Source of the DNA: RYN-111 sp963760125
GTDB taxonomy: Bacteria; Actinomycetota; Actinomycetes; Mycobacteriales; SCTD01
DNA: 64,000 nt
Direction: 5' to 3'
Assembly (NCBI GenBank): GCA_963760125.1
Contig: CAVXBV010000016.1
Coordinates: 41,017 to 105,016 of the forward strand
The stretch's first letter is position 1. Each line of letters opens with the position of its first letter. Shown here in pieces: positions 1-8,918 of this stretch. The notes under the pieces are model-generated. The model was not told where the DNA came from and searched no databases. It was given only the letters and a program-made list of their open reading frames with translations. The position numbers and the translations under genes are program-made.

Positions 1-2
1 TG

Positions 3-587
3 CAGGTCGAGTGCGTGGCGCGCGGCTACCTCACGGGCGGGGGCCTCGCGGACTACGAGCGCACCGGCGTCGTCAGCGGCCTCGCCCTCCCGCCCGGCCT
101 GGTCGACGGCTCGCGCCTTCCCGCGCCGGTCTTCACCCCGAGCACCAAGGCGCCGGTCGGCGAGCACGACGAGCCCATGACGTACGACGAGGTCGTCGCG
201 GCGGTCGGGGCGGACCTCGCCGCCGAGCTGCGCGACGTCACCCTGCGCGTCTACGCCCGCGGCCACGAGATCGCTGCCGAGGCCGGGATCGTGCTGGCCG
301 ACACGAAGGTCGAGCTCGGTCACAAGGACGGGGTGCTGGTCCTGGGCGACGAGGTGCTCACCCCTGACTCCTCACGGTTCTGGCCGGCGGAGACCTGGTC
401 CCCCGGGCGCCAGCAGCCGTCGTACGACAAGCAGTACGTCCGCGACTGGCTCACCGCGTCAGGGTGGGACCGCACGGCGCCCGGCCCGGAGCTGCCCGAG
501 GAGGTCGTCGAGCAGACGCGCGCGAAGTACGTCGAGGCCTACGAGCGGCTGACCCGCTCGAGCTTCGACGACTACCTGCGGGCCTAG
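3..587 (+). CDS. purC: SAICAR synthetase PurC, C-terminal part
   Basis: Phosphoribosylaminoimidazole-succinocarboxamide synthase joins CAIR and aspartate with ATP in de novo purine synthesis (cytoplasm). The 5' end lies outside the window; the frame is open from base 3 and about 194 residues remain of a family length near 300. Visible family blocks are RGYLTG near the N-side, ADTKVELG, and DEVLTPDSSRFWP followed by the SYDKQYVRDWL segment. It is the first of several purine genes on this strand. Its stop codon overlaps by four bases the end of the convergent purS gene. Identity is very secure; only the true start is unseen. Confidence 0.97.
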   Translation, partial: QVECVARGYLTGGGLADYERTGVVSGLALPPGLVDGSRLPAPVFTPSTKAPVGEHDEPMTYDEVVAAVGADLAAELRDVTLRVYARGHEIAAEAGIVLADTKVELGHKDGVLVLGDEVLTPDSSRFWPAETWSPGRQQPSYDKQYVRDWLTASGWDRTAPGPELPEEVVEQTRAKYVEAYERLTRSSFDDYLRA

Positions 588-832
588 GCCGGACGGACGG
601 CGTAGTCCTCGATCACCGGGTTGGCGAGCAGCGTCTCGGCGATCTTCGTCGCCGCCTCGAGCGCGGCGTCCGCGTCCTCGGCCTCGAGCGACAGCGCGAC
701 GTGCCGTCCGATGCGCAGGGAGACCGGGGCGGCGAAGCCCAGGTTCGGCAGCGCGTTGGCCACCGCCTGGCCCTGCGGGTCCAGGATCTCGGGCTTGAGC
801 ATGACGTCGACGACGATCTGGTGAACGGCCAC
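584..832 (-). CDS. purS: PurS subunit of FGAM synthase
   Basis: Small (82 aa) subunit that bridges PurQ and PurL in the three-part formylglycinamidine ribonucleotide synthase. The hallmark VDVMLKPEILDPQG lies close to the N-terminus and ALPNLGF follows; length is typical. A GTG start at 832 gives the family-like N-terminus. In most actinobacteria purS lies directly upstream of purQ on the same strand. Here it is on the opposite strand, convergent with purC, and separated from purQ by a kinase gene. It must therefore be transcribed from its own promoter in the 833-903 gap, shared divergently with the kinase gene. Confidence 0.95.
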   Translation of the reverse strand: MAVHQIVVDVMLKPEILDPQGQAVANALPNLGFAAPVSLRIGRHVALSLEAEDADAALEAATKIAETLLANPVIEDYAVRPA

Positions 833-903
833 GGCACCAGCGTAGTGGCGCGTACCGCGGAAACCGGAAGGTAAACCTGCGTTCGACGGGGAACAACCCC
901 GTC

Positions 904-1362
904 ATGGAGATCACCCTGACGCTGGCTCTGCCACGCGACCAGTTGTCGGTGCCCGTCGTCCGCCGGGTCCTCAGCCAGTCCTTGACGACCCTGGGTCTGG
1001 CAAGCGACATGGTGAGCGACATCGAGCTGGCCCTGACCGAGGCGTGCACCAACGTGCTCGATCACGCCACCGGCGGGGACGAGTACGAGGTGAGCGCCTG
1101 CATCAATCAGGACGCCTGTGTGATCGAGATCATCGACCGCGGCGCCGGCTTCGACGCCTCCCTGTCGAGACCGTCCGAGGAGCTCGCTGAGGGCGGTCGT
1201 GGCATCGAGATCATGCGGGCCCTCGTGGACCGGCTCGAGTTCATCTCGCGGCCCACCGAGGGCACCGTGGTCCACCTGGAGAAGCGCCTGGTCTGGCAGG
1301 AGGGCGCCATCTTGTCCCGTCTCGGACGCGCCCGCGCAGAGGCGGCCACGCTGCCCCGGTAG
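904..1362 (+). CDS. RsbW/SpoIIAB-like anti-sigma serine kinase
   Basis: A 152-residue GHKL-type ATPase of the anti-sigma factor / serine-protein kinase family. The N box ELALTEACTNVLDHA, G1 box DRGAGFD and G2 region EGGRGIEIMRALVD are all present, so ATP binding should be intact. Members of this family bind an alternative sigma factor and phosphorylate an anti-anti-sigma partner. No sigma factor or STAS-domain gene is adjacent, so the partner is unknown. The gene sits between purS (divergent) and purQ, with only about ten bases before the purQ start, so it may be co-transcribed with purQ. Confidence 0.85.
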   Translation: MEITLTLALPRDQLSVPVVRRVLSQSLTTLGLASDMVSDIELALTEACTNVLDHATGGDEYEVSACINQDACVIEIIDRGAGFDASLSRPSEELAEGGRGIEIMRALVDRLEFISRPTEGTVVHLEKRLVWQEGAILSRLGRARAEAATLPR

Positions 1363-1372
1363 CCTTGCCGGA

Positions 1373-2041
1373 GTGAAGATCGGTGTCGTCACCTTCCCCG
1401 GCAGCCTCGACGACCGCGACGCCCAGCGCGCCGCCCGGATCGCAGGGGCGGAGGCGGTCCCCCTCTGGCACGCCGACGCGGATCTGCACGGCGTCGACGC
1501 CGTCGTCCTGCCCGGCGGGTTCTCCTACGGCGACTACCTGCGCTGCGGCGCCATCGCCCGCTTCGCCGAGGTGATGAAGACCATCGTCGACGCGGCAAAC
1601 GGCGGACTGCCCGTCCTCGGCATCTGCAACGGCTTCCAGGTGCTCTGCGAGAGCCACCTGCTGCCGGGCGCGCTGACGCGCAACCAGCTGCTGCATTTCG
1701 TGCACCGCGACCAGCAGCTCGAGATGGGCAACGCCGCGACGGCGTGGACCAGCGACTTCGAGGCGGGCCAGGTCATCACCATCCCGGTCAAGAACGGCGA
1801 GGGCTGCTACGTCGCCGACGAGGCCACCCTCGACGAGCTCGAGGCCGAGGGGCGGGTCATCGCGCGGTACGTCGGCGGGAACCCCAACGGCAGCCTGCGC
1901 GACATCGCCGGCATCACCAACGAGCGCGGCAACGTCGTCGGGATCATGCCGCACCCCGAGCACGCGGTGGAGGACCTCACCGGTCCTGGCACCGACGGCC
2001 TCGGCTTCTTCACCTCTGTCCTCAAGGAGCTCGTGCGTTGA
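1373..2041 (+). CDS. purQ: PurQ, glutaminase subunit of FGAM synthase
   Basis: Class I glutamine amidotransferase subunit that supplies ammonia to PurL (222 aa, usual size). The nucleophile Cys is residue 85 in GICNGFQ, and the His/Glu pair is in MPHPEHAVE near the C-terminus. LPGGFSYGDYLRCGA is the family signature. The GTG at 1373 is chosen because it gives the standard N-terminus (V/M-KIGVVTFPGS). The stop codon overlaps the TTG start of purL, so the two are translationally coupled. Confidence 0.97.
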   Translation: MKIGVVTFPGSLDDRDAQRAARIAGAEAVPLWHADADLHGVDAVVLPGGFSYGDYLRCGAIARFAEVMKTIVDAANGGLPVLGICNGFQVLCESHLLPGALTRNQLLHFVHRDQQLEMGNAATAWTSDFEAGQVITIPVKNGEGCYVADEATLDELEAEGRVIARYVGGNPNGSLRDIAGITNERGNVVGIMPHPEHAVEDLTGPGTDGLGFFTSVLKELVR

Positions 2042-4270
2042 TCGACACCGTGGTGGCCGCCGAGGCAGACCCGAAGGCGCCGATGCCGTACGCCGAGCTC
2101 GGGCTCAAGGACGACGAGTACGCCCGCATCGTGGAGATCCTCGGGCGCCGGCCCACGAGCTCCGAGCTCGCGATGTACTCGATCATGTGGAGCGAGCACT
2201 GCTCGTACAAGAGCTCCAAGGTGCACCTGCGGCAGTTCGGCCAGATCCCCAAGGGCGACCGGATGCTGGTCGGCATGGGCGAGAACGCCGGCGTCGTCGA
2301 CGTCGGCGAGGGCCTGGCCGTCACCTTCAAGGTCGAGTCGCACAACCACCCGTCGTACGTCGAGCCGTACCAGGGAGCCGCGACCGGCATCGGCGGCATC
2401 GTCCGCGACATCCTCACCATGGGTGCGCGGCCGGTCCTGGTCATGGACCCGTTGCGCTTCGGGGACGCCGACCACCCGGACACCAAACGCGTGCTGCCCG
2501 GGATCGTCGCCGGCATCGGTGGCTACGGGAACTGCCTCGGCCTGCCCAACATCGGCGGTGAGGTGGTCTTCGACCCGTCCTACCAAGGCAACCCGCTCGT
2601 CAACGCCCTCTGCCTGGGGGTGCTGAAGGCCGACCGGATCCAGCTGTCCGCTGCGCGCGGGGTCGGCAACGTCGTCGTGCTGCTGGGCGCGAAGACCGGA
2701 CGCGACGGCATCGGCGGGTGTCAGCGTCCTCGCCTCCGCGACCTTCGAGGAGGACGGGCCCGCCAACCGCCCCGCGGTCCAGGTCGGCGACCCGTTCACC
2801 GAGAAGCTCCTCATCGAGGCGTGCCTCGAGATGTACGACGCCGATCTGGTCGAGGGCATCCAGGACCTCGGCGGTGCGGGCCTCACCTGCGCCCTCACCG
2901 AGACGTCCGCGGCGGGGAAGTCCGGCATGGTCGCCCACCTGGACCGCGTCCCGCTGCGCGAGGCCAGCATGGACCCGACCGAGGTGCTGGCGAGCGAGTC
3001 GCAGGAGCGCATGCTCGCGATCGTCACTCCGGACAACCTGTCCAAGGTGCTCGCGCTGGCGGCGAAGTGGGGCGTCATCGCCACCGCCATCGGCGAGGTC
3101 GTCGAGGGCGACCGCTTGCAGGTCCTGTGGCACGGCGAGGCCGTGGTGGACGTCGTGCCCGGCACGCTCGCCGACGACGGCCCGGTCTACGAGCGGCCGA
3201 TGTCGCGTCCCGCGGACCTCGACGCCCTACGCTCGGCTCCCCTCCCGACCTACCCGGAGGCGACGGCGGACCTGCTGCTGCAGATGGTGGCGAGCCCCAA
3301 CCTGTGCAGCAAGCGCTGGGTCGTGGAGCAGTACGACCGCATCGTCCTCGGCGACACCGTCCTGGCTTGGCCCGAGGACGCCGGGGTGGTACGGCTGTCG
3401 GCGGAGACCGGGCTCGGCGTCGCGCTCGCGACCGACGGCAACGGGCGCTACACCCGCCTCGACCCGTTCGTCGGGGCGCAGCTCGCCCTGGCCGAGGCCT
3501 ACCGCAACGTCGCCGCCACCGGCGCGGTGCCGATCGCGGTGACCAACTGCCTGAACTTCGGCAGCCCCGAGGACCCCGAGGTGATGTGGCAGTTCGCCGA
3601 GGCCACCCGGGGTCTGGCGGAGGCGTGCACGGTGCTGGAGACCCCGGTCACCGGCGGGAACGTGAGCTTCTACAACTCCACGGCAGGGACCCCGATCAAC
3701 CCGACGCCGGTCGTCGGCGTGCTCGGCCTGTTCGACGATGTCGCCCGCCGCACGCCGATGGGCTTCCAGCAGGAGGGCTCCACCCTGCTGCTGCTCGGCG
3801 ACACGCGCGACGAGCTCGGTGGGTCGGAGTGGGCCTGGGCCATGCACCGGCACCTCGGAGGTACGCCGCCGCAGGTCGACCTCGCGCGGGAGAAGCTGCT
3901 CGCGGAGGTGCTGATCGCCGGGTCGCGGGACGGCATGCTCGACAGCGCCCACGACCTGTCCGACGGGGGCCTGGCGCAGGTGCTGGTGGAGTCGGCGCTG
4001 GCCAAGGGCATCGGCGCGCGCGTGGTGCTGCCGAGCGGGCTCTCGCCGTTCGTCCAGCTGTTCAGCGAGTCGGCCGGCCGTGCCCTGGTCAGCGTGCCGC
4101 GGTCGGAGGAGCTGCGCTTCACCGAGATGTGCAGCGCCCGCGGCCTGCCCTGCACCCGCATCGGCGTCACCGACGGCGACGCGCTCGAGGTGCAGGACGT
4201 CCTGGCCCTCCCGCTCGCCGCTCTCCGCGAGGCCTACGAGGCCACGCTCCCCGCCCTCTTCGGCCCCTGA
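2038..4270 (+). pseudogene. purL: PurL, large subunit of FGAM synthase, frameshifted as read
   Basis: ATP-dependent synthetase subunit making FGAM from FGAR with ammonia from PurQ. The N-terminal MWSEHCSYKSS block, VESHNHPS, GGIVRDI and GARP motifs read in one frame from the TTG at 2038. At 2716-2718 (ggcgggtgtc) the frame breaks, and the protein continues without loss in the next frame from VSVLASATFEEDG to the stop at 4270. Removing one G from the run restores a product of about 743 aa, a normal small-type PurL length. Conservation is full on both sides. Since purQ, purF and purM are intact, a one-base sequencing or assembly error is the simplest reading; a real mutation would predict purine auxotrophy. 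Confidence 0.9.
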
Positions 4271-4278
4271 CCCGAACG

Positions 4279-4380
4279 ACTTCCCTGCTCTGGTGTACGC
4301 CAGGGGAGGGCGACCTGGCACCGGTCACGCTCACCAGGCTGCTCGGCACCTCGCGCAGGTGTGCACCAGAGGAGGGAAGT
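4279..4380. repeat. 102-bp palindromic element, copy 1
   Basis: Begins ACTTCCCTGCTCTGGTG and ends with the near-exact reverse complement CACCAGAGGAGGGAAGT, giving arms of about 17-22 bp with few mismatches. Two further elements of exactly the same length and the same outer bases lie at 27690 and 28870. The interior is not conserved. The right end carries GGAGGG about eight bases before the ATG at 4384, so this copy seems to supply the ribosome binding site of the following gene. Confidence 0.8.
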
Positions 4381-4383
4381 GGG

Positions 4384-5103
4384 ATGGCGGCGGCGTTCGA
4401 GGACCTGCGGGAGGCACTGCTCGCGCAGTACGCCGTTCTCGTCGGCGCGTTCGCCACCCTCGACCCGGCCGGTTCCACCGACTGCGCGGGCTGGACGGTG
4501 GCGCACCTGCAGACCCACGTGGCGATCACCGCGCGGGGGCTGGCCCGCATCGTCGGCGGCACCCACCAGCCGGCGACGGGCGGGTTCGCGGCCTGGGCGG
4601 AGCAGACCCCCGGGCTGGCCGCCGCGACCGACGAGGGCGTGCACGCCGAGCGCCTCGACCTCGCCCCGCACGCCACCTCCGTGGCCACGGCGCTCGCCGA
4701 GGCGACGGGTGACCGGGTCGTCGAGCAGGTCACCGGCCGGCACTCCCTGCGGGACGCGACGCTGTTCCGACTGGTCGAAGCCGTCGTGCACGGGCTCGAC
4801 GCCGACATCGCCCCGGACACGAGCGCGCTCAAGCTCGTGACCAAGGAACTCGCGCGCCTGCTGGCCGACCTGCACCCCGGCAAGTCCGTCGAGGTCCGCG
4901 TTCCGCCGTACGCCGCGGTGCAGTGCCTCGACGGGCCGCGCCACACGAGGGGGACCCCGCCGAACGTCGTCGAGGCCGACCCGATCGCGTTCGTCCGGCT
5001 CGTCAGCGGCCGTGAGTCGTGGGCCGACCTGGTCCGCACCGGTCGGGTGCGGGCGAGCGGCGAACGGGCCGACCTGTCCGGGTTCGTCCCCCTCCTCGGC
5101 TGA
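4384..5103 (+). CDS. Mycothiol-dependent isomerase-like (MDinB) / sterol-carrier-family protein
   Basis: A 239-residue protein with an N-terminal DinB-like four-helix domain of the mycothiol-dependent maleylpyruvate isomerase type (WTVAHLQTHV near residue 40, LVEAVVHGLD near 140 giving the E-xxx-H metal pair) and a C-terminal SCP2-like region containing GTPPNVVEADPIAFVRLVSG. Such proteins, often called sterol carrier family proteins, sit beside purine genes in many actinobacteria. The substrate is unknown. The ATG at 4384 follows a GGAGGG supplied by the end of the palindromic element copy 1. Mycothiol dependence is inferred from the fold; mshD is elsewhere in this window. Confidence 0.75.
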   Translation: MAAAFEDLREALLAQYAVLVGAFATLDPAGSTDCAGWTVAHLQTHVAITARGLARIVGGTHQPATGGFAAWAEQTPGLAAATDEGVHAERLDLAPHATSVATALAEATGDRVVEQVTGRHSLRDATLFRLVEAVVHGLDADIAPDTSALKLVTKELARLLADLHPGKSVEVRVPPYAAVQCLDGPRHTRGTPPNVVEADPIAFVRLVSGRESWADLVRTGRVRASGERADLSGFVPLLG

Positions 5104-5180
5104 TTCCTGGCCAGATCGGGCCAGGTCGGGTCATCCGCACTGACCTGTTGCCGTCGGCCCACCGGCTCTACGGTCGGAAG

Positions 5181-5732
5181 ATGTCCCTCTTCGGTCGGCT
5201 GTTCGGCACACCGGGTCCCGCCGTCGCCGCGGCCCCGTCGGCCTACCACGGCGTGGCCGTCTACGACGACGACGAAGAGCTGCTGGCGCGCCTCGAGGAG
5301 TACGTCCTGGAGGGGGCACGCGTTGGGCACACCACCGTGGTCATCGCGACTCCTGAGCACCGCCAGCGGTTGCGCGAGCGACTGGCCGTCTGGGAGATGG
5401 AGGACGCGTTCCTCGGCCTGGACGCCGACCTGATGCTCAGCCGGTTCATGCGCGACGGCCTGCCCGATCGTGCCCTGTTCGACCGCACCGTCGGCGCGCT
5501 GGTGCGGGACGGCGTCGGCGGTGGCCTGCGGGCGTACGGCGAGATGGTCTCGCTGCTCTGGCGCGACGGGAACCTGCCGGCCACGGTGGCGCTGGAGCAG
5601 CTCTGGAACGAGTTGCAGCGCCAGCACGGCTTCTCGCTGCTGTGCGCGTACTCGACGACGGACATCGGTGACCAGCGCGGGCTCGCCCAGGTCTGCGATC
5701 TGCACAGTCACGTCATCCCGTACGCCGCCTGA
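5181..5732 (+). CDS. MEDS-domain sensory protein
   Basis: A 183-residue soluble protein with a MEDS (DcmR-type sensory) domain: HGVAVYDDDEELLARLEEYV, then GHTTVVIATPEHRQRL, then RAYGEMVSLLW, and a C-terminal LLCAYSTTDI. The fold resembles RecA/KaiC-like ATPases without a clear Walker motif. Family members occur with anti-sigma or methyl-metabolism regulators, so a signalling role with kinases such as the RsbW-like protein at 904 is possible but not shown. ATG at 5181 is used because it precedes the MSLFGRLFG stretch and no strong upstream alternative is seen. Confidence 0.7.
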   Translation: MSLFGRLFGTPGPAVAAAPSAYHGVAVYDDDEELLARLEEYVLEGARVGHTTVVIATPEHRQRLRERLAVWEMEDAFLGLDADLMLSRFMRDGLPDRALFDRTVGALVRDGVGGGLRAYGEMVSLLWRDGNLPATVALEQLWNELQRQHGFSLLCAYSTTDIGDQRGLAQVCDLHSHVIPYAA

Positions 5733-5801
5733 GCCGCCTTCCGGGACGGCTAGACTCGAGCACGCCGGCTTCCCTCCCCCGCTCCTTGAGGAGACCCCCG
5801 C

Positions 5802-7352
5802 GTGCCTTCTGCACTCGGTCAGACAGAAGACGCTTACCAACCTGAGAAGCCGGTGGGCGAGGAGTGCGGCGTCTTCGGCGTCTGGGCTCCGGGTGAGGAC
5901 GTCGCCAAGCTGACCTACTACGGCCTCTACGCCCTGCAGCACCGCGGGCAGGAGGCGTGCGGCATGGCCGTGAGCGACGGCTCCGCGACGGTGGTCTACA
6001 AGGAGCTCGGGCTCGTCTCGCAGGTGTTCGACGAGTCGGTCCTGCAGGCGATGAAGGGCCACCTCGCGATCGGCCACTGCCGCTACAGCACGACCGGGTC
6101 CTGCACCTGGGAGAACGCCCAGCCGTCGTTCCGCAACCTGCCCGCCGGCGGGTCGCTCGCCCTGGGCCACAACGGCAACCTCACCAACACCCGAGAGCTC
6201 GCCGACCGCGTCCGGAGCCTGGGGCTCGCCAAGGACGCGATGGGCGCCACCAACGACAGCGACATCATCACGGCGCTGATCGCCGCGCGCGCGTCGGACG
6301 TCTCCGTGGAGGAGGCCGCCCGCGAGATCCTGCCGACCCTGAGCGGGGCGTTCAGCCTCGTGTTCATGGACGAGCACACGCTCTACGCCGCGCGCGACGC
6401 CCACGGCGTCCGCCCCCTCGTCATCGGCAAGCTCGAGACGGGGTACGTCGTCGCGAGCGAGACGGCGGCGCTCGACATCGTCGGGGCGACCTTCATCCGC
6501 GAGGTCGAGCCGGGCGAGATGGTCGTCGTCGACGAGCACGGCTACCGCACCAGCCGCTGGGCCGAGGCCACCCCCAAGGGGTGCCTGTTCGAGTACGTCT
6601 ACCTCGCCCGCCCCGACACCACGATCGCCGGGCAGGGCGTCTACACGACGCGCGTGCAGATCGGTCGCACGCTGGCCTGGGAAGCGCCGGTCGATGCCGA
6701 CCTCGTCATCCCGGTCCCCGAGTCGGGGACACCCGCCGCCGTCGGCTACGCCGAGCAGTCCGGCATCCCGTACGGCATGGGCCTGGTGAAGAACGCCTAC
6801 GTCGGGCGCACGTTCATCCAGCCCTCCCAGACCATCCGGCAGCTCGGCATCCGCCTCAAGCTCAACCCGCTGCGGGAGGTCATCCGCGGCAAGCGGCTGG
6901 TCGTCGTCGACGACTCGATCGTGCGCGGCAACACCCAGCGGGCGTTGGTGCGGATGCTGCGCGAGGCCGGTGCCGCCGAGGTGCACGTGCGGATCTCCTC
7001 GCCGCCGGTCACCGACCCCTGCTTCTACGGCATCGACTTCGCCAGCAAGGCCGAGCTCATCGCCGGTGGCCTGTCCGTCGAGGAGATCCGCGCCTCCATC
7101 GGTGCCGACTCGCTCGCCTTCGTCTCGCTCGAGGGCCTGACGGCCGCGACCGCCCAGACGGCCGACCGGCTGTGCCGCGCGTGCTTTACGGGGGACTACC
7201 CGATCCCGCTGCCCGAGCAGGACCTGATCGGCAAGCACGTGCTCGAGGGGATCACGCGCGCGGTCGATCCCACCGTGCACAACGGCGTAGGGCCGTCCTC
7301 GGATGCCCTCGTCCAGGGCGCCGGTGGCCAGGGCGCGCTGATGCACCCGTGA
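5802..7352 (+). CDS. purF: Amidophosphoribosyltransferase PurF
   Basis: First committed enzyme of purine synthesis, converting PRPP and glutamine to phosphoribosylamine (516 aa). The catalytic Cys is residue 22 in GEECGVFGV, implying an N-terminal propeptide of 21 residues that is cleaved. The PRPP loop is VVVDDSIVRGNTQ; the PRTase domain includes GTPAAVGYAEQSGIPYG. Cys residues including LCRACFTGDYP fit the Fe-S-containing type. GTG start at 5802 follows TTGAGGAG. A TAGACT hexamer at 5751 is a possible -10 element. The stop overlaps the purM start (GTGA), indicating coupling. Confidence 0.98.
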   Translation: MPSALGQTEDAYQPEKPVGEECGVFGVWAPGEDVAKLTYYGLYALQHRGQEACGMAVSDGSATVVYKELGLVSQVFDESVLQAMKGHLAIGHCRYSTTGSCTWENAQPSFRNLPAGGSLALGHNGNLTNTRELADRVRSLGLAKDAMGATNDSDIITALIAARASDVSVEEAAREILPTLSGAFSLVFMDEHTLYAARDAHGVRPLVIGKLETGYVVASETAALDIVGATFIREVEPGEMVVVDEHGYRTSRWAEATPKGCLFEYVYLARPDTTIAGQGVYTTRVQIGRTLAWEAPVDADLVIPVPESGTPAAVGYAEQSGIPYGMGLVKNAYVGRTFIQPSQTIRQLGIRLKLNPLREVIRGKRLVVVDDSIVRGNTQRALVRMLREAGAAEVHVRISSPPVTDPCFYGIDFASKAELIAGGLSVEEIRASIGADSLAFVSLEGLTAATAQTADRLCRACFTGDYPIPLPEQDLIGKHVLEGITRAVDPTVHNGVGPSSDALVQGAGGQGALMHP

Positions 7353-8443
7353 CGCCGGTCCCCGGCCGGACCTCGCAGGCCTCTCACGCCACGGCGCCGA
7401 CGGTGTCGTCGTACGCCGCAGCGGGGGTCTCGATCGAGGAGGGCGACCGCGCCGTCGAACTCATGAAGGCCAAGCTCGGGCGCGCCACCCGGCCCGAGGT
7501 GGTCGGTGGGCTCGGCGGGTTCGCCGGGCTGTTCCGGCTGGACCTGAAGAAGTACCGCGACCCGCTGCTGGCGTCGTCCACCGACGGCGTCGGCACCAAG
7601 CTCGCCATCGCGCAGGCCCTCGACAAGCACGACACCGTCGGTATCGACCTGGTCGGCATGGTCGTCGACGACCTCGTCGTCTGCGGCGCCGAACCGCTGT
7701 TCATGCAGGACTACATCGCCGTCGGTCGGGTGGTGCCGGAGCGGGTCGCCGAGATCGTCGGCGGCATCGCCGAGGGCTGTGCGCTCGCCGGCTGCGCCCT
7801 TGTCGGCGGCGAGACCGCGGAGCACCCCGGGCTGATGGCGGACGACCACTATGACATCGCCGGCACCGGCGTCGGGGTCGTCGAGGCCGACGCGCTGCTC
7901 GGGGCCGAGCGCATCCAGGAGGGTGACGTCGTCCTGGCGATGGGCGCCTCGGGCGTCCACTCCAACGGCTTCAGCCTGGTCCGCCACGTCCTGCTCGCGG
8001 GCGCCGGGATGGACCTGCGGGCCCACGTCGACGACCTCGGCACGACGCTCGGCGAGTCGCTGCTCACGCCCACGCGCATCTACTCCTTGGACTGCCTGGC
8101 GCTCATCGCGGAGACCGATGTGCGGGCGTTCAGCCACATCACCGGCGGGGGGCTCGCGGCCAACCTCGCCCGCGTGCTGCCCGACCACCTCACGGCCCGG
8201 CTGAGCCGTTCCACGTGGACCCCGTTGCCGGTGTTCGACCTGGTCCAGCGCACCGGCCGCGTCGAAGTGGCAGAGATGGACCGGACGTTCAACATGGGCG
8301 TCGGGATGGTGGCGATCGTGCCGCCGGAGGACGTCGACCGCGCGCTCGCGCTGCTCACCGCGCGCCACGTCGAGGCGTGGGTGCTGGGCGAGATGGTCGC
8401 CGGCGACGGCTCGGCCGTCCTCGAGGGCTCCCACCCGGCGTAG
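7349..8443 (+). CDS. purM: AIR synthetase PurM
   Basis: Phosphoribosylformylglycinamidine cyclo-ligase closes the imidazole ring of AIR with ATP (364 aa). Family blocks are STDGVGTKL, DLVVCGAEPLFMQDYIA, LVGGETAEHPG, GASGVHSNGFSLVR, HITGGGLAANLAR and FNMGVGM. The GTG start overlaps the purF stop by four bases. It is the last purine gene of the block; the next gene (DUF3073) is convergent, an arrangement that also occurs in Streptomyces. Confidence 0.98.
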   Translation: MTPVPGRTSQASHATAPTVSSYAAAGVSIEEGDRAVELMKAKLGRATRPEVVGGLGGFAGLFRLDLKKYRDPLLASSTDGVGTKLAIAQALDKHDTVGIDLVGMVVDDLVVCGAEPLFMQDYIAVGRVVPERVAEIVGGIAEGCALAGCALVGGETAEHPGLMADDHYDIAGTGVGVVEADALLGAERIQEGDVVLAMGASGVHSNGFSLVRHVLLAGAGMDLRAHVDDLGTTLGESLLTPTRIYSLDCLALIAETDVRAFSHITGGGLAANLARVLPDHLTARLSRSTWTPLPVFDLVQRTGRVEVAEMDRTFNMGVGMVAIVPPEDVDRALALLTARHVEAWVLGEMVAGDGSAVLEGSHPA

Positions 8444-8570
8444 CTCGATAGCGGTCCGCCGCGTGGGCCTGCCGCGCCGGTCGGGCGTGGGCGCCCGGTC
8501 AGTGGCGGGATGGTGTCGTGACACGCGCGTGTCCGCCGCACCAGGCCGCCACTCCCGCGGCCGGTGGCCG

Positions 8571-8645
8571 CCGACCCGCCGCCGGCCGACACCGCGCCCG
8601 CCGACCTGCCGCCGGCCGACCCAGCGCCCGACGACCCGCCGCCGC
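8571..8645. repeat. 30-bp tandem repeat, 2.5 units, in purM/DUF3073 convergent gap
   Basis: Two units of 30 bp (8571-8600 and 8601-8630) differ at few positions and are followed by a half unit. The unit is built on CCGACCCGCCGCCGGCCGAC. Read on the plus strand it would give a Pro/Ala/Asp-rich peptide, but no start codon with a ribosome site precedes it. The rest of the 8444-8738 gap shows no convincing gene. Confidence 0.6.
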
Positions 8646-8738
8646 GGCTTTGCCCACGACCCGCTCTGGCCCGGAGCGGGCACGACGAGAGGCGGTACCG
8701 CTGAAGCGGCACCGCCCCGAGTCGGGTCGAGCGAGGAG

Positions 8739-8918
8739 CTAGTCCTCGTCCCCGTCGTCCTCGTCGTCGTCCAGATCCTCAGCGGCCCGGGTGGTCAACC
8801 CACCGGGACCTTGCGACGCGAGCTCTCGCTTCAGCGCATCCGGGTCGAGTGACCCGGAGCTGTACTTGAGCTCGCGCGCGACCTTGGTCTGCTTGGCCTT
8901 GGCACGGCCGCGCCCCAT
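8739..8918 (-). CDS. DUF3073 family small protein
   Basis: A 59-residue, highly charged protein: basic start MGRGRAKAKQTKVARELKY, then SSGSLDPDALKRELA, and an acidic tail of Asp/Glu. This is the actinobacterial DUF3073 family, of unknown function, found next to purM in Streptomyces and relatives. Start at 8918 was chosen because it gives the invariant MGRGRAKAKQTK N-terminus. No transmembrane or signal segment. Charge pattern suggests nucleic acid or ribosome contact, which is only a guess. Confidence 0.9.
   Translation of the reverse strand: MGRGRAKAKQTKVARELKYSSGSLDPDALKRELASQGPGGLTTRAAEDLDDDEDDGDED

Noticed and set aside
2700..2730. Programmed ribosomal frameshift in purL
   Set aside because: No slippery heptamer, stop codon close to the shift or stimulatory hairpin is apparent; PurL is not known to use frameshifting.
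4167..7346. A 1059-codon minus-strand open frame across purL end to purF
   Set aside because: Runs opposite several conserved genes and has low-complexity Arg/Gly/Ala content only.
8463..8852. Possible Arg/Pro-rich protein after purM
   Set aside because: Composition comes from the 30-base tandem repeat and it overlaps the DUF3073 gene; no ribosome site.
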